A stretch of 26,594 bases of DNA from Schoenoplectus triqueter. Taxonomy: Eukaryota; Streptophyta; Magnoliopsida; Poales; Cyperaceae. Positions 1 through 11,017 of this stretch are shown in pieces. Where the stretch lies: positions 1 through 26,594 of the forward strand of contig CAXKVV010001204.1 of the NCBI GenBank assembly GCA_964058805.1, in the 5' to 3' direction. The stretch's first letter is position 1. Each line of letters starts with the position of its first letter. The notes beneath the pieces are model-generated. The model was given only the letters and a program-made list of their open reading frames with translations. It had not been told where the DNA came from and did not search any database. The position numbers were made by a program, and so were the translations under genes.

Positions 1-3000
1 AGGATTGGTGGTTAATTGGGAGAGCAGATGTATCTGGGCTCTCGACTTGCAAGGGTAGCCGCATTCAAGCTGGTGAAACAGTTGCCTTCTCCTTCCCTAC
101 TGCTGCTTCCCTCAGGTCGCCAGCTTTCCGAGGAAAAGGAGGGGGCACCTCTGAGATCGTTCGATTCTCGACTAACCAAAATGGAGAGATTGGCCGAATA
201 CCCAATGAGTGGGCTCGCTGCTTGGTGCCTCTTGTCAGAGATGGCAAGGTTATGCTGGAAGGTTTCTGTAAATCTGCTCCCCATGTTCTTTCAATTATGG
301 ACAACATTACTCTGACTATAAGGTTTGATTGCCTCTCAACGTGCAACAAATTTAATCCTTTGCGTTCCAAGGGTTTTGGTAGTAAGCGTTATATTGTTCC
401 TTACTGATTGGGCTATGGTAATGCTTGCTAGTGTGTATATCAATATCAAGATGCTTCAATCAACAAGTCAATCACAGTATAAGGCCGGGAAGACAGCAAG
501 TGATGCGTCAACCTTCCATCCAGTTCCCTTGCTCTTTAGATTACTCGGGCTTGTCCCTTTTAAGAAGGTAGATTTAGTTTTCTTGACATTTATAATTATT
601 CTTATTTATATTTCCTTTTCATTATCAATTCTTGTATTTTTGTTGACTTATTTATTAAAAGATCCCTTCAAGTTCAACGAGGACCTTTCTATCAAATCCC
701 TTCAGTCATCCACTGATCAGTAACATATTCCTTTTTTATGTCATCAGGCACAATTTACTCCAGATGATCTTTATGTGAGGAAGAGGCCTGCAGATGTTCT
801 GGTATTATTCTGTCTAGTAATAATCTTGTGAAATTAGTCTCCTCTTGTGAGGTCACATCATTTACATCTAGCAGTGCCTGTACAGGGAAGGAATGGAGCG
901 CTATCACATCTGGAGAAATGCAGAAAAACATTATCTGGTATAAGTAAAGATGAAACTGGTGAAGAGGAGGCAGAGGAGTCTATCTCAGATTCTGATTTAG
1001 ATAAAATAATAGGAACCTCAGAAAACTCTGAGTTACAAGTATGTAGTGGAGCTGTTTAAGTACTCGAGAACAAAGTGTTGTCCATTCCATATGAGTTATC
1101 ATGTTGTATTTTTCTTTAACACTATGCGTGTTAATAGGAAAGAGATGCACCGGAAACATTGCAGTGTGAGCTGAGACCATACCAAAAACAGGCACTTCAT
1201 TGGATGCTTCAACTAGAGAATGACAAAGGTGTGTCGTCATCTTCTTCTGAGGATGCTGCTACCACCCTGCATCCCTGTTGGGATGCGTACCACCTGGCTG
1301 ACGAGTATGACTATAACTTCCCTACCTTAATTTATGCTGCTTTGGTCATTTCGTCTTCTTTGTTTTTTTCTTCTTCTTATGCCTCACAAATACTTGACAT
1401 CTTTGGGATCCTTTAAAGGAGAGGATTTGTTGTTTATTTGAATTCATTCTCTGGAGAAGCAACCATCGAGTTTCCCAGCACTCTTCAAGTTGCTCGAGGC
1501 GGGGTATATTCTATTCGCTGCTTCTTCCCTAACATGTTCTATTTGCTTACCCTTAAGTTTTGTTGCACATCATTGATCAGTTGAAACTAAAACAATAAAA
1601 TGAACAGTTCTCTCTGACTGGTTGTTTCTTAATCCCTTTACAAACAATTAATTTGATCAATTCACAATTTTCACTGACTAAAATAATATGGATATAAATG
1701 CTAGATACTGGCAGATGCAACGGGCCTTTACAAACAATTAATTTGATCAATTCACAATTTTCACTGACTAAAATAATATGGATATAAATGCTAGATACTG
1801 GCAGATGCAATGGGGCTGGGAAAGACAATAATGACAATATCTCTTATCCTGTCTGAGACTGGCAAGGGTTGCTTGTCTACCTCACCTTCTCCTCCTCAGG
1901 CCTTTGAAGAATCTCTTTCACTTCCTTCATCTTCAAAGAAACCAACTAGTCCTTCAATTTTTACTAAGCTAAAGACAAAACCTAAGGCTGCTGCATATGT
2001 TGGAGGGGGTAATCTCATAGTGTGTCCAATGACACTGCTGGGTCAGTGGAAGGTTGCTGTCTGATTTGCATCTTCTTTTAAGGCTTTGCTATACATATAA
2101 AAGCTCAATTTAACTTTTTTTTTAGTTTGTGGCTTATGAGATGCATGGATTTATTCATCTTGATATTAGTTTTGTGGAATTGCAGGCGGAGATAGAAACC
2201 CATGTGAAGCCTGGGGCTATGACTCTTTACACCCATTATGGACAGAGCAGAGCAAAGGATGCGACCTTTTTAGCTCAATGTGATGTTGTTCTTACTACTT
2301 ATGGTGTTTTAGCATCTGAATTTTCAGCAGAGGTAGACCTTCAGGTCTAGAAATATTCTGTTGTTATGCTTCATTATTTGAATTTAACTTCTAACTGATA
2401 TTAAATTAACAATGAACCATGGGTTTTTTTTTTCCTGTTGCATGTAATCTTCTACTGTATTTTTGATTAATTTGCTTCACTTTTCCAAACAACTCCAAAC
2501 ATTTTGAAGTATTGTAATCTGTTTGACCTCCTTCTGGTTAATTCCAGATAAAGACTTGCAGACAATGAAGGGTCAGGTAAAGCCAGTCATGGTTAAAAAG
2601 TGTCTTGCATGTGTTATATTAATTTCAACAAACTTCCTCTTGTTGGAAAGGAATTTCCTGTTGCTTAGTCGAACATAATGAGTCATATTTTAAAGCGAAG
2701 GAATATGTCAGTATTTCTTTTCGAGAATTATGATGAGTATTTGCTATGATTTATATAGGTTGTAAGTATTATGTTTGAAGCAATTTGAAATTTTTTGGCC
2801 ACCAAACAATGACAAAACTATACTGTTCATCCGTCAGCTGAATGGGTGACTGATTGATTTTCAATTATGCCTAACTTGATACTTGTCCTATTTAAATCAT
2901 AGACCCAGTTGTTATGGTTTCCAAATAATTATGTTGTCAATATAACATATCCCTGTTAAACTAGGATATTTTGATGTCGAATTACTTTTGCAAACCAATT

Positions 3001-6000
3001 GCGCTTAATAGTTAATATGATAGACTGGGATAGGAGTATGAGAAGTGTTGATCCAGCAAAAAGAAGCCATGATCCTAATGAATGCAAAACCTGTTAAATT
3101 AGTAACTGACTGAGTTGGATATAGGATGCAGCTGAAAATGGAGGGCTGTACTCAGTACACTGGTTCAGAGTGGTCCTAGATGAAGCCCATCTCATCAAAT
3201 CAACAAAAAGCCAGATGTCTCTTGCTGCCTCAGCTCTCTCTGCTGATCGACGCTGGTGTCTCTCTGGTACTCCCATTCAGGTTACTTCGCTATGTCATTG
3301 TTATGCTACCAAATTTACAATCAAGGGCATTTTAGAGGGCAAAAACGCACCGAGTCTCATATTTGCTGTTCATGTTCCAATAATGTCTGGGTCTATGTAC
3401 AAATAACATCTTACCTGTAAGAAAATTCCAAGTGAGCAAAATTTTATTGCTGTCTCAAAGTTGCTTCTGGATCCATGCTATAAAATTGCAATGTAGGGAT
3501 CATCTTTCCTTGATTTAGCACAAGTTGCTTTGGAAAAGAAACCGTTTGTTAATAGCCCTGCAAATTTGTAAACTGAATGGAGTATACATTTTACATCAGG
3601 CCAATTGTATTGTCTAATGTTTTTTGTATGGAGGGCGGTACAATGTAAAAGTACTTGCATTTCAGTTGCAAATTTGAGAAATATTGGGAATATAAGTTGG
3701 GAAATATTGGATGTTACCTGCTACATGACTTCTAATTAATGGTCCGCATAGTGATACATGTCAATATTATATCAGCTTTTTTGTTACGTAGGTTAGTCAA
3801 GTGATTGAATTTTAGTCATGCCCTAAAAGAGATAATTCAACCAACAGAATGAATAATAATTTTCATTTAGATTGCCCATCAGATTGTCATATCATATGGC
3901 ATAGTAATTAACTAATTATGCTAATTACTGCATGGCATTTAATAGTAACATGACTGTTATTGCTGTATTTAGACCTTTTTGTTCTGTGAACTAACAAAGG
4001 TTTTTACTTGTTGTGAAGAACAAGCTGGAGGATATATACAGCCTTCTGCGCTTTTTGAGAATTGAGCCATGGAGGAACTGGGGATTGTAAGTTCGTTTTA
4101 ATCTTCTGTTCATCAATTAAGAACCATAAATCAGTGCATTAATTGGCCATTACCAAAGCTAACCTGATAAATACTTTTTAACTTTTCATAATACTTGTTA
4201 TGAGATGATTAAGGTTCAATTTTTGGAGCTCAGTTTCTTCCTTACAGTTTCTTATTTCATTCTGTGTAGAATAGCAGCATAGATTTGATATAACTCTGAT
4301 TGGAGTTGAAATAACATCTCTTGTAGTACCTCAGTTATTTAGTAAATGTCACTATCATGATGTTGTAAATGTCACCCTGAAACTCACTTTTGTAATTTTA
4401 GCCAGACTTGGATGATCCACATTGAATAATATCACTCTTACTATGCATTCATGTAATAAACTGTAGGTGGAATAAACTTATACAAAAGCCTTATGAAGAA
4501 GGAGATGAACGAGGACTGCAGCTAGTGCAGTCTATTTTGAAACCCATCATGTTACGGAGAACTAAATCAAGCACTGATAAAAAAGGCAGGTGTGGTTACT
4601 GTTAGGAACCCTGTTTAATTGTTCTTTCCTTTTTCCCTTCTTTCTTTACCAGAAAATAAGGAAACTAAGTGCAATTGCTTTAGCTATGAATTTATTAATT
4701 GTCATAGGCCAATTCTTGACCTTCCTCCAGCAAATATGGAAGTTGTTTATTGTGAGTTGTCAGAAGCTGAGAAGGATTTCTATGAGGCTCTTTTCCGTAG
4801 ATCTAAGGTGTAACTCTGACCTGATATTTTGTATATTCTTTTTATAATTCATGCACTAATGATTTATGGATGACCTGGGATGATTTTTGGATAATTTTAT
4901 AGGTAAAGTTTGATCAGTTCGTCGAGCAAGGCAAGGTTCTTCACAACTACGCATCAATTTTAGAGTTGCTTTTACGGCTTCGACAATGTTGTGACCACCC
5001 ATTTCTTGTCTTGAGGTTTGTTCTTGTCTACATGTATAAGAATGGGGCTCCAATAAAATTGGTATCCTCGATATATATTTCTGTATGCGTATTACATTTT
5101 ATTTTTTGGTGTGCAGTCGTGGAGACACACAGGAGTATTCAGACTTGAGCAAACTCACAAAAAGGTTACTGAAAGGGGAGGAAGGTGCATCCAAGGCATA
5201 CATAAAAGAGGTGGTAGATGAACTAGAGAAAGGGGAGGGTGGAGAGTGTCCCATCTGTCTTGAAGTGCTAGAGGATGCAGTACTCACTCCTTGCGCACAT
5301 CGCATGTGCCGGGAGTGCCTCTTCTCCAGCTGGCGCTCTGGTTCCTCCTCTGTTTCAGCTGGTCTTTGCCCTATTTGCCGGAATACAGTCAGCAAACAGG
5401 ATCTAATCACTGCTCCGAGCAGTAGCCGCTTCAGGATTGATGTTGAGAGTAATTGGGTAGAGTCGTCCAAGGTCTCTTTTCTCTTGAGAGAACTGGAGCT
5501 GCTTTGTGACTCCAAATCTGAATCTGGCGACAGTGGGGCCAAAAGCATTGTGTTTAGCCAATGGACTGCTTTTCTCGATCTTCTGGAGATCCCTCTTTCA
5601 CGGTAAAATGATCTTCTAATTTGTAGATAGTTTCTGCATTTTTAAGGGGATAATAATCACTTCATTTTGGTTGGTTACAGACGTAATATAGCATATGTGA
5701 GATTGGATGGGACCTTGAATCAGCACCAGAGGGAGAAAGTATTAAAGGAGTTCCGAGAAGATAGGAATATTCTAGTCAGTTTTCTTCTCTTTATGATCCA
5801 ACATGTTTAATCCTGTCTTTTTTTTTATATTCATTGCATATACTATGGATTTTGAATAACTGTGCAACTTTTAGGTATTGCTAATGTCACTAAAGGCTGG
5901 TGGTGTTGGAATAAATCTTACTGCAGCATCCAATGCATTTCTCATGGTATGATCAACTGATTTTTTGAATTTTCTGAATTGAGAACCTGGAGCTCCATTT

Positions 6001-6766
6001 TTCCGTGCGAATAAATCTTACTGCAGCATCCAATGCATTTCTCATGGTATGATCAACTGATTTTTTGAATTTTCTGAATTGAGAACCTGGAGCTCCATTT
6101 TTCCGTGCCTCAATATCAAATTGTACAGAACAAGCTGACATGCTTGGAAAGGATGCATTTATTTCAATATCAGAAAAAATATTGGTGCTAATTATAGGAA
6201 TAAATGGTTGTAGGACCCATGGTGGAATCCAGCAGTCGAGGAACAGGCACTGATGCGGATACATCGTATTGGTCAAACAAAATCTGTTTCTATCAAGAGG
6301 TTTATTGTCAAGGTTATCTATCGTTTATATCATGTATACTTTCCTCTTCTTTAATACTGCCCTCTTGGAGGAAATTGCTTAGCATGATCGTCCTTCTCCA
6401 GGGATTATATTCTTGACTTAAAAATATCATATGTCATGTGGAAACTTTGTTGAGGGATGAGTGATATCTATAATGCTGCTAGGAATCTGGTTCTTGATTT
6501 GCTTATGATTTTACAAGAAATGTAGATTTCATTTATATTGTCGATTCAGGTGTTCTTGCAAGTTTCTAGTAAAATGCCAAAATGTGATAGGACTCTGATG
6601 TTGCAAAACAAGGTCCTGTAATTGCTTGATTTGTTGGGTTCAGGGCACAGTGGAAGAGAGGATGGAAGCAATACAGGCAAGAAAGCAGAGAATGATATGT
6701 GGAGCATTAACTGATCAAGAAGTACGGACAGCACGTATACAAGAACTCAAAATGTTCTTTTCCTGA
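1..6766 (+). CDS. RAD5A: RAD5A-like DNA repair helicase/E3 ubiquitin ligase, 3' part (18 exons in window)
   Basis: A Rad5/HLTF-type SNF2 translocase and RING E3 ligase of nuclear post-replication repair; the family polyubiquitinates PCNA and remodels stalled forks. Coding exons, all with GT-AG borders and consistent phase: 3-322 (open at 5'), 432-567, 748-801, 886-1038, 1138-1304, 1419-1503, 1795-2052, 2186-2332, 3125-3280, 4019-4086, 4467-4589, 4708-4807, 4903-5015, 5117-5602, 5681-5774, 5875-5946, 6214-6312, 6644-6766. They join to 917 codons plus TGA. In order: HIRAN domain (exons 1-2), Walker A GLGKT (1813-1827), DEAH box (3179-3190), C3HC4 RING (5247-5378), and helicase C with HRIGQ (6262-6276). 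The match to Arabidopsis RAD5A, as I remember it, runs almost the whole length, so this is probably the RAD5A rather than the RAD5B paralogue. About 110 or more N-terminal residues lie upstream of the window. The start of exon 4 (886) is the least certain border; it was chosen by phase and alignment. Exons 7 and 16 have duplicated splice sites. Confidence 0.95.
1635..1814 (+). repeat. 90-bp tandem duplication spanning the intron 6 / exon 7 border of RAD5A
   Basis: Bases 1635-1724 and 1725-1814 are the same 90-bp unit twice, with one difference (C at 1721, T at 1811). Each copy carries the end of intron 6, the AG acceptor and the first 20 bases of exon 7, which encode the ILADAMG lead-in to Walker A. 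Only the second acceptor (AG at 1793-1794) gives the expected protein. Splicing at the first (1703-1704) reads [13 protein letters not shown] and then TGA. The near identity points to a recent event or an assembly artefact. Confidence 0.95.
5909..6108 (+). repeat. 100-bp exact tandem duplication spanning the exon 16 / intron 16 border of RAD5A
   Basis: Bases 5909-6008 and 6009-6108 are identical by eye. Each copy holds the last 38 bases of exon 16 (coding [12 protein letters not shown]) and the first 62 bases of intron 16, so the GT donor occurs at 5947 and again at 6047. Only the first donor joins in frame to exon 17 (DPWWNP at 6214). Use of the second donor retains 100 bases and meets a TGA directly after the first ATG-GTA. 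Confidence 0.95.
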
Positions 6767-7913
6767 ACTTTCTTTTTTGTTTTCCAGTAACCACTTCATT
6801 CTCTGACACCTTTCTGTTTGTAGCTTAGAATAATATTTCAGAAATGGCTCAAACGAGATTTGTACAAGTTAAAATATCCATAATCAAATTATTTCTCATA
6901 TCGTCAAATATATTTGGTCAGTGCATACGTTAGCTCAGGCGTGCCCCCGGAAAACAAATGATTGGAGAAAAGCTTGTGGTGTGTTAATATGAGCCCTAGC
7001 CGAGCCATTTCAAGTGGTGTAAAGTGTACCCCAATCAAATATTTACCAAAACAAAAAAATGAAAATACTGCTGATTATATTTTGATCATAGTATTTGTCC
7101 TTAAATTTTTAATATGAAATTAGTTCTATACGATCACCAAATGAAAATTTACGTTAGCAATGGTGATAATATAGGTTGTGTTATGCATTTATAACGGTGC
7201 ATACAAATATTTTTTAAAATTAATTGTTGTTGATGCGGACGCTGATATCGAAGATGCATCAAAATTAATCGATGTTAGATGTAATTAGCATCTATTTAAT
7301 CTGTGGAATATTGAGACCCGTATTAATTATTAGTTTTCATGTAATTGTTATTATTTGTATGACTACGTTCATGCTACGCGGCTCTTCGGATTGCTAAATT
7401 AACATGCTTTTTTAAATAAAGGTAACATTAATTTAGTACAAGATAGAAACTTCAACGAACGATATTTTAAAATTTTGTAATTCACTCTTTTTAAAAAAAT
7501 ACTCGTTTAACAATATGCACAAGAATAATTCAGCAATTCTTATTTGAACTCAAATCTGCCGTCGTCTTTTTAGTTAGAAATTTATTTTCACTTTTTGAAC
7601 TATCTAAACACATAACTGTTAAACATTTCAAAACGAAGACGTGTGTGTGGAGACGCGACAATGGTTTGATATGATCTCTACTAAAATCTAAACCAAACTT
7701 TAACGAAAGAGCTGATTTTGCAAATTGCTCATTTAGAATCTAAATAATAAAGCAAGACACTAATCCCATCTCAGCCCAAGCATAATACAAAAAAGAAAAA
7801 GAATGTTCTAAGCAAAATAAAGGATAGTTAAGTTACAAACATACAATACAGAAAAGCTTGAAAAAGTGCCATCCTTACACCTAAAAAATAGCATTAAAGC
7901 AGTGACAAGGAAG
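6767..7913. other. Convergent intergenic region (RAD5A 3' flank and small-gene 3' flank)
   Basis: A+T-rich DNA between the RAD5A stop and the stop of the minus-strand small gene. It must contain both 3' UTRs because the genes converge. An AATAAT-like poly(A) signal candidate lies near 6830. I see no long open frame, RNA gene or inverted-repeat element here. Confidence 0.6.
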
Positions 7914-8093
7914 CTAATTGTTAACTTGAGGTGTTGTTGTGCTCTGAAGGAAGTATTTATAGCCAGCATAGAGTGCTGACACGATCAATATGGCAGAAAG
8001 GAGGTAGGTGATGATAGAAGTGATGCTAAATTGAGCAGGCCCCTTCTTTTTTTTACTCTGAGCAAGTAATGCTTTGGGCTTGATCCTTGGCAT
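7914..8093 (-). CDS. Small single-span membrane protein, 59 residues, function unknown
   Basis: One coding exon from ATG at 8093-8091 to TAG at 7916-7914. The protein starts MPRIKPKALL and has a very basic stretch with KKKK at residues 14-17, followed by a hydrophobic segment of about 20 residues (roughly 25-47). It ends in a short polar tail rich in T and Q. A basic cytosolic N-terminus, one membrane span and a short C-terminus suggest an N-in or tail-anchored-like endomembrane protein; this is inference. The frame stays open upstream to 8132, but a pyrimidine-poor acceptor TTACAG (8110-8105) falls 11 bases before the ATG, so I chose this start and assume a spliced 5' UTR. The composition looks like that of conserved small plant membrane proteins, but I cannot name the family. 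A chance ORF is the alternative. Confidence 0.65.
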   Translation of the reverse strand: MPRIKPKALLAQSKKKKGPAQFSITSIITYLLSAILIVSALYAGYKYFLQSTTTPQVNN

Positions 8094-8104
8094 TTTGACA
8101 ATCT

Positions 8105-8881
8105 CTGTAATGTTAACATTCTGATACGTCAATTATCATAATTCAAACATATTCCTAATGAAGCATCAAGTGTGCCAAAAATAACCAAATGAGTACATTA
8201 AACAACTGTTCTTAATGTGTCAGCCATCTATCAGTTGCCTTTTAAGTTTCAAATTTCTCATTTAATTTTGAACAAACAACTGCATGCTGTTATGGTACCT
8301 GTACTATTTTTTTTTCTTATTTAGGAAGAAAGGCTTATTCAAAAGATGAAGGAATGACGTGGTGCATAGAATCTGCTCGACGCCTAGAATAAGAACATAA
8401 AACAATAATACGGTTGAATGCAAAAATATGACACTTGGAGGGCCATTAACTCAATTAATCTAACAAAATTTATAGAATTACCGTTGCAGGTGCATAATCA
8501 CATGTTTCAGTGCTACTTACGATTGAGTACTATCTCTACACCAAGATACAGCTGCTATGTAATAAAAACAGTCTCTGATCTGAATCCTGTATCAGTTCTG
8601 CTTCATACCAGCTTCCCCCAAGCCATACAGGCATAGATGATTGCAAAATTGAATGAAATTACAGGGTTAAAACGCACAATTGGAGTATACTAGCACTTAA
8701 TTAAAACTTAATAAGTCTAATCTAAGAACTAATCTATGTTTGCAAACAGGGGCTCGTAGTTTTACTAAGGTTTCAAACCATGGTCTGGAAAGTCTCAACA
8801 GCCACGATCTGATTATCGCGCGAATTCCAAACCGATTAGCCGCGATTGGGCGAGAAAACGCTTAAATCGGAAGAGACTTAC
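8105..8881 (-). other. Probable intron in the 5' UTR of the small membrane protein gene
   Basis: A+T-rich segment of about 777 bp between the strong donor at 8881 and the acceptor at 8105. No additional coding exon, repeat or RNA gene is apparent. The assignment depends on the UTR exon proposed at 8882. Confidence 0.35.
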
Positions 8882-8930
8882 CGCTGAGCTACGCCGATTC
8901 CTCTAGTTTGTGCTGATAGGTTTTTCAGAT
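8882..8930 (-). other. Probable 5' UTR exon of the small membrane protein gene
   Basis: On the minus strand, CTCAGCG is followed by GTAAGTCTC, a near-ideal plant 5' splice donor with its GT at 8881-8880. It lies about 780 bp upstream of the acceptor at 8105, on the same strand as the 59-residue ORF. The upper boundary given is nominal; the transcription start is not visible. The segment also resembles a tRNA A box (TAGCTCAGCGGTAAG), which is a competing explanation. Confidence 0.35.
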
Positions 8931-9264
8931 GTGATTTATTGATGATCGGAAACGACTCAAAAGAGATCTGACAAGAGGTGTAGAGTAAACAAAAAACAAA
9001 TGATTGAAGATGGGTCTGTCTAGGCTGTCAATCGATAATATGAAAATCCAATTCAAATCCGCACAAATAAAATTACATATTGAATCGTATATTAATTTCA
9101 AAAAAATAATCCATCTAATATAATTAATCCACATTTTGATCTTCTAAGTTTCAAATTTAAATCCTTATAAATTTGATAAATATATAAAATAAAATTATAT
9201 CATATCTTTGGGAGGAGCAATAAATAATGATTGAGATAATTAACACTATATATATAGAGAGAGA

Positions 9265-9667
9265 GGAGATAGCGTGAGTTTAAGCTCACGGAGGTCTTCC
9301 GTGAGCTTAACTCAAAAAACATATTAAATCATCTCGAAATTTTAATTTATCATTCTCATTAAATTCTTTATATGAAAATCTCATGGGATGCAAAAATTTG
9401 GAGCATTTTTAGCTTTTTAAGTCACCGTTTTTAATTTTTTAAAATGATGTTCAAGTATTGAATATATTATTTTATTTTTAGAGTTGATTTTCAAAAATTA
9501 AAAACGATGACTTAAAAAGCTCAAAACGCTCCAAATTTTTGCATCCCATGAGATTTTCATATAAAGAATTTAATGAGAATGATAAATTAAAATTTCGAGA
9601 TGATTTAATATGTTTTTTGAGTTAAGCTCACGGAAGGCCTCCGTGAGCTTAAGCTCACGCTATCTCC
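9265..9667. mobile_element. Foldback MITE family A, copy 1 (A1)
   Basis: About 403 bp that folds almost completely on itself. The left arm starts GGAGATAGCGTGAG and the right arm ends CTCACGCTATCTCC. Arm pairing continues to an unpaired centre around 9440-9485 (ATGATGTTCAAGTATTGAATA). There is no coding capacity. It is flanked by TATATA-GAGAGAG on the left and a (TA)n tract on the right, so a TA-type target duplication cannot be told from the microsatellite. The setting resembles MITEs such as rice Micron that sit in (TA)n tracts; that comparison is from general knowledge. Confidence 0.85.
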
Positions 9668-9694
9668 ACTCATATATATATATATATATATAGT

Positions 9695-10075
9695 GGATCC
9701 ATTGACAATGAGTTATTTAACAACCTTGACAATGGACCTCTAAATAAATATAAAAAAAATCTTAAAAATGAATTTTTTTTATAGATGTGTTTTTCTACGT
9801 TTAGATTGATGGTCATTCAAATTTCATACAATTTCATTATCGTTTGATAGTCTATCAAATGTCATTAAATTGGAACCGTTATAAATCATATAAAAATTTG
9901 ATGGTCTTTGATGGACCATCAAACGATAATGAAACTATATGAAATTTTAATGGCCATCAATCTAAAAGTAGAAAAATACATCTATAATTTTTTTTTTCAT
10001 TTTTAAGAATTTTTTGGTATTCATTTAGATGTTCATTGTCAAGATTATCAAAATAACCCATTGTCAACCGATCCC
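9695..10075. mobile_element. Foldback MITE family B, copy 1 (B1)
   Basis: About 381 bp with long terminal inverted repeats. The left end starts GGATCCATTGACAATGAG and the right end finishes CATTGTCAACCGATCCC. Pairing continues through CTCTAAATAAATA / TTCATTTAGATG and the internal GATGGTC / GACCATC segments. It is non-coding. (TA)n lies directly to its left (9672-9691) and ATATATA to its right. A second copy is at 10597. Confidence 0.85.
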
Positions 10076-10596
10076 TTCTCATATATACACATGTAGATTT
10101 TATAAAGGTATCATTTATTTACATCCAAATCAATCCTTACGTAGATTATATGTTTTGGAAAAAAAATTAGTTATGATTGTTACTATATTTATGATTGTTG
10201 CTACGTTTATAATTAGAACAAATAATTTTAAAATTATTATAATATTAAATATAGATTATGATTGCTGTTATATTTAAAATAATTTTAAGATAATATGATA
10301 ATATTTCTCATCATATATGAATTAAGTTATTTTCAATATCATTATATAAAATCTGAAATCCGTTATAATAACAAATATGAATTCATATTTAGATTTTCAA
10401 AATTTTATTGAATACAAATCTGTATATGAATCTTATATTTTTTTTAATGAATTTATATTTGAATCTTTCAGATCGGACAACCTAAGTCTGTCAGTAGGTG
10501 GAACCATTAACCTATTTAATAAAATTATATCATATCTTTGAGAGGAGTAAATAATGATTGAGATAATTAACACTAGTTAATATATATATCTATAGT

Positions 10597-10964
10597 GGGA
10601 TCCATTGACAATGGGTTATTTGACAACCTTGACAATGGACCTCTAAATAAATATAAAAAATCTTAAAAATATTTTTTTTATAGATGTGTTCTTCTACGTT
10701 TAGATTGATGGTCATTTAAATTTCATACAATTTCATTATCGTTTGATAGTCTATCAAAGGTCGTTAAATTAGAACCGTTATAAATTGTATGAAAATTTGA
10801 TGGTCTTTGATGGACCATCAAACGATAATGAAGCTATATGAAATTTTAATGGCCATCAATCTAAAAGTAGAAGAATACATCTATAAAAAAAATTCATTTT
10901 TAAGAAATTTTTTGGCATTCATTTAGAAGTTCATTGTCAAAATAACCCATTGTCAACCGATCCC
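10597..10964. mobile_element. Foldback MITE family B, copy 2 (B2)
   Basis: About 368 bp, closely similar to B1 and in the same orientation. It starts GGGATCCATTGACAATGGG and ends GTCAACCGATCCC. TATATA tracts flank both sides. The right arm has lost about 10 bases relative to B1 (around 10937, within TCATTGTCAAAATAACCC). Confidence 0.85.
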
Positions 10965-10969
10965 TTGTC

Positions 10970-10970
<1 letters not shown>

Positions 10971-11014
<44 letters not shown>
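10971..11014. repeat. Compound (TA)n(GA)n microsatellite
   Basis: A run of TATATATATATATA followed by a (GA)n run of about 13 units, lying between MITE B2 and MITE A2. Confidence 0.9.

Positions 11015-11017
<3 letters not shown>

Noticed and set aside
847..1059. Open frame starting MRSHHLHL upstream of RAD5A exon 4
   Set aside because: It is exon 4 read with its upstream intron. The phase and protein alignment place the exon start at 886.
5099..5548. 149-codon minus-strand open frame opposite the RAD5A RING exon
   Set aside because: It is an antisense shadow of exon 14, which is clearly coding on the plus strand.
10029..10277. 82-codon open frame in the duplicated region
   Set aside because: It begins inside MITE B1 and is low-complexity I/N/Y-rich sequence. 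The equivalent frame is not kept in the second unit.
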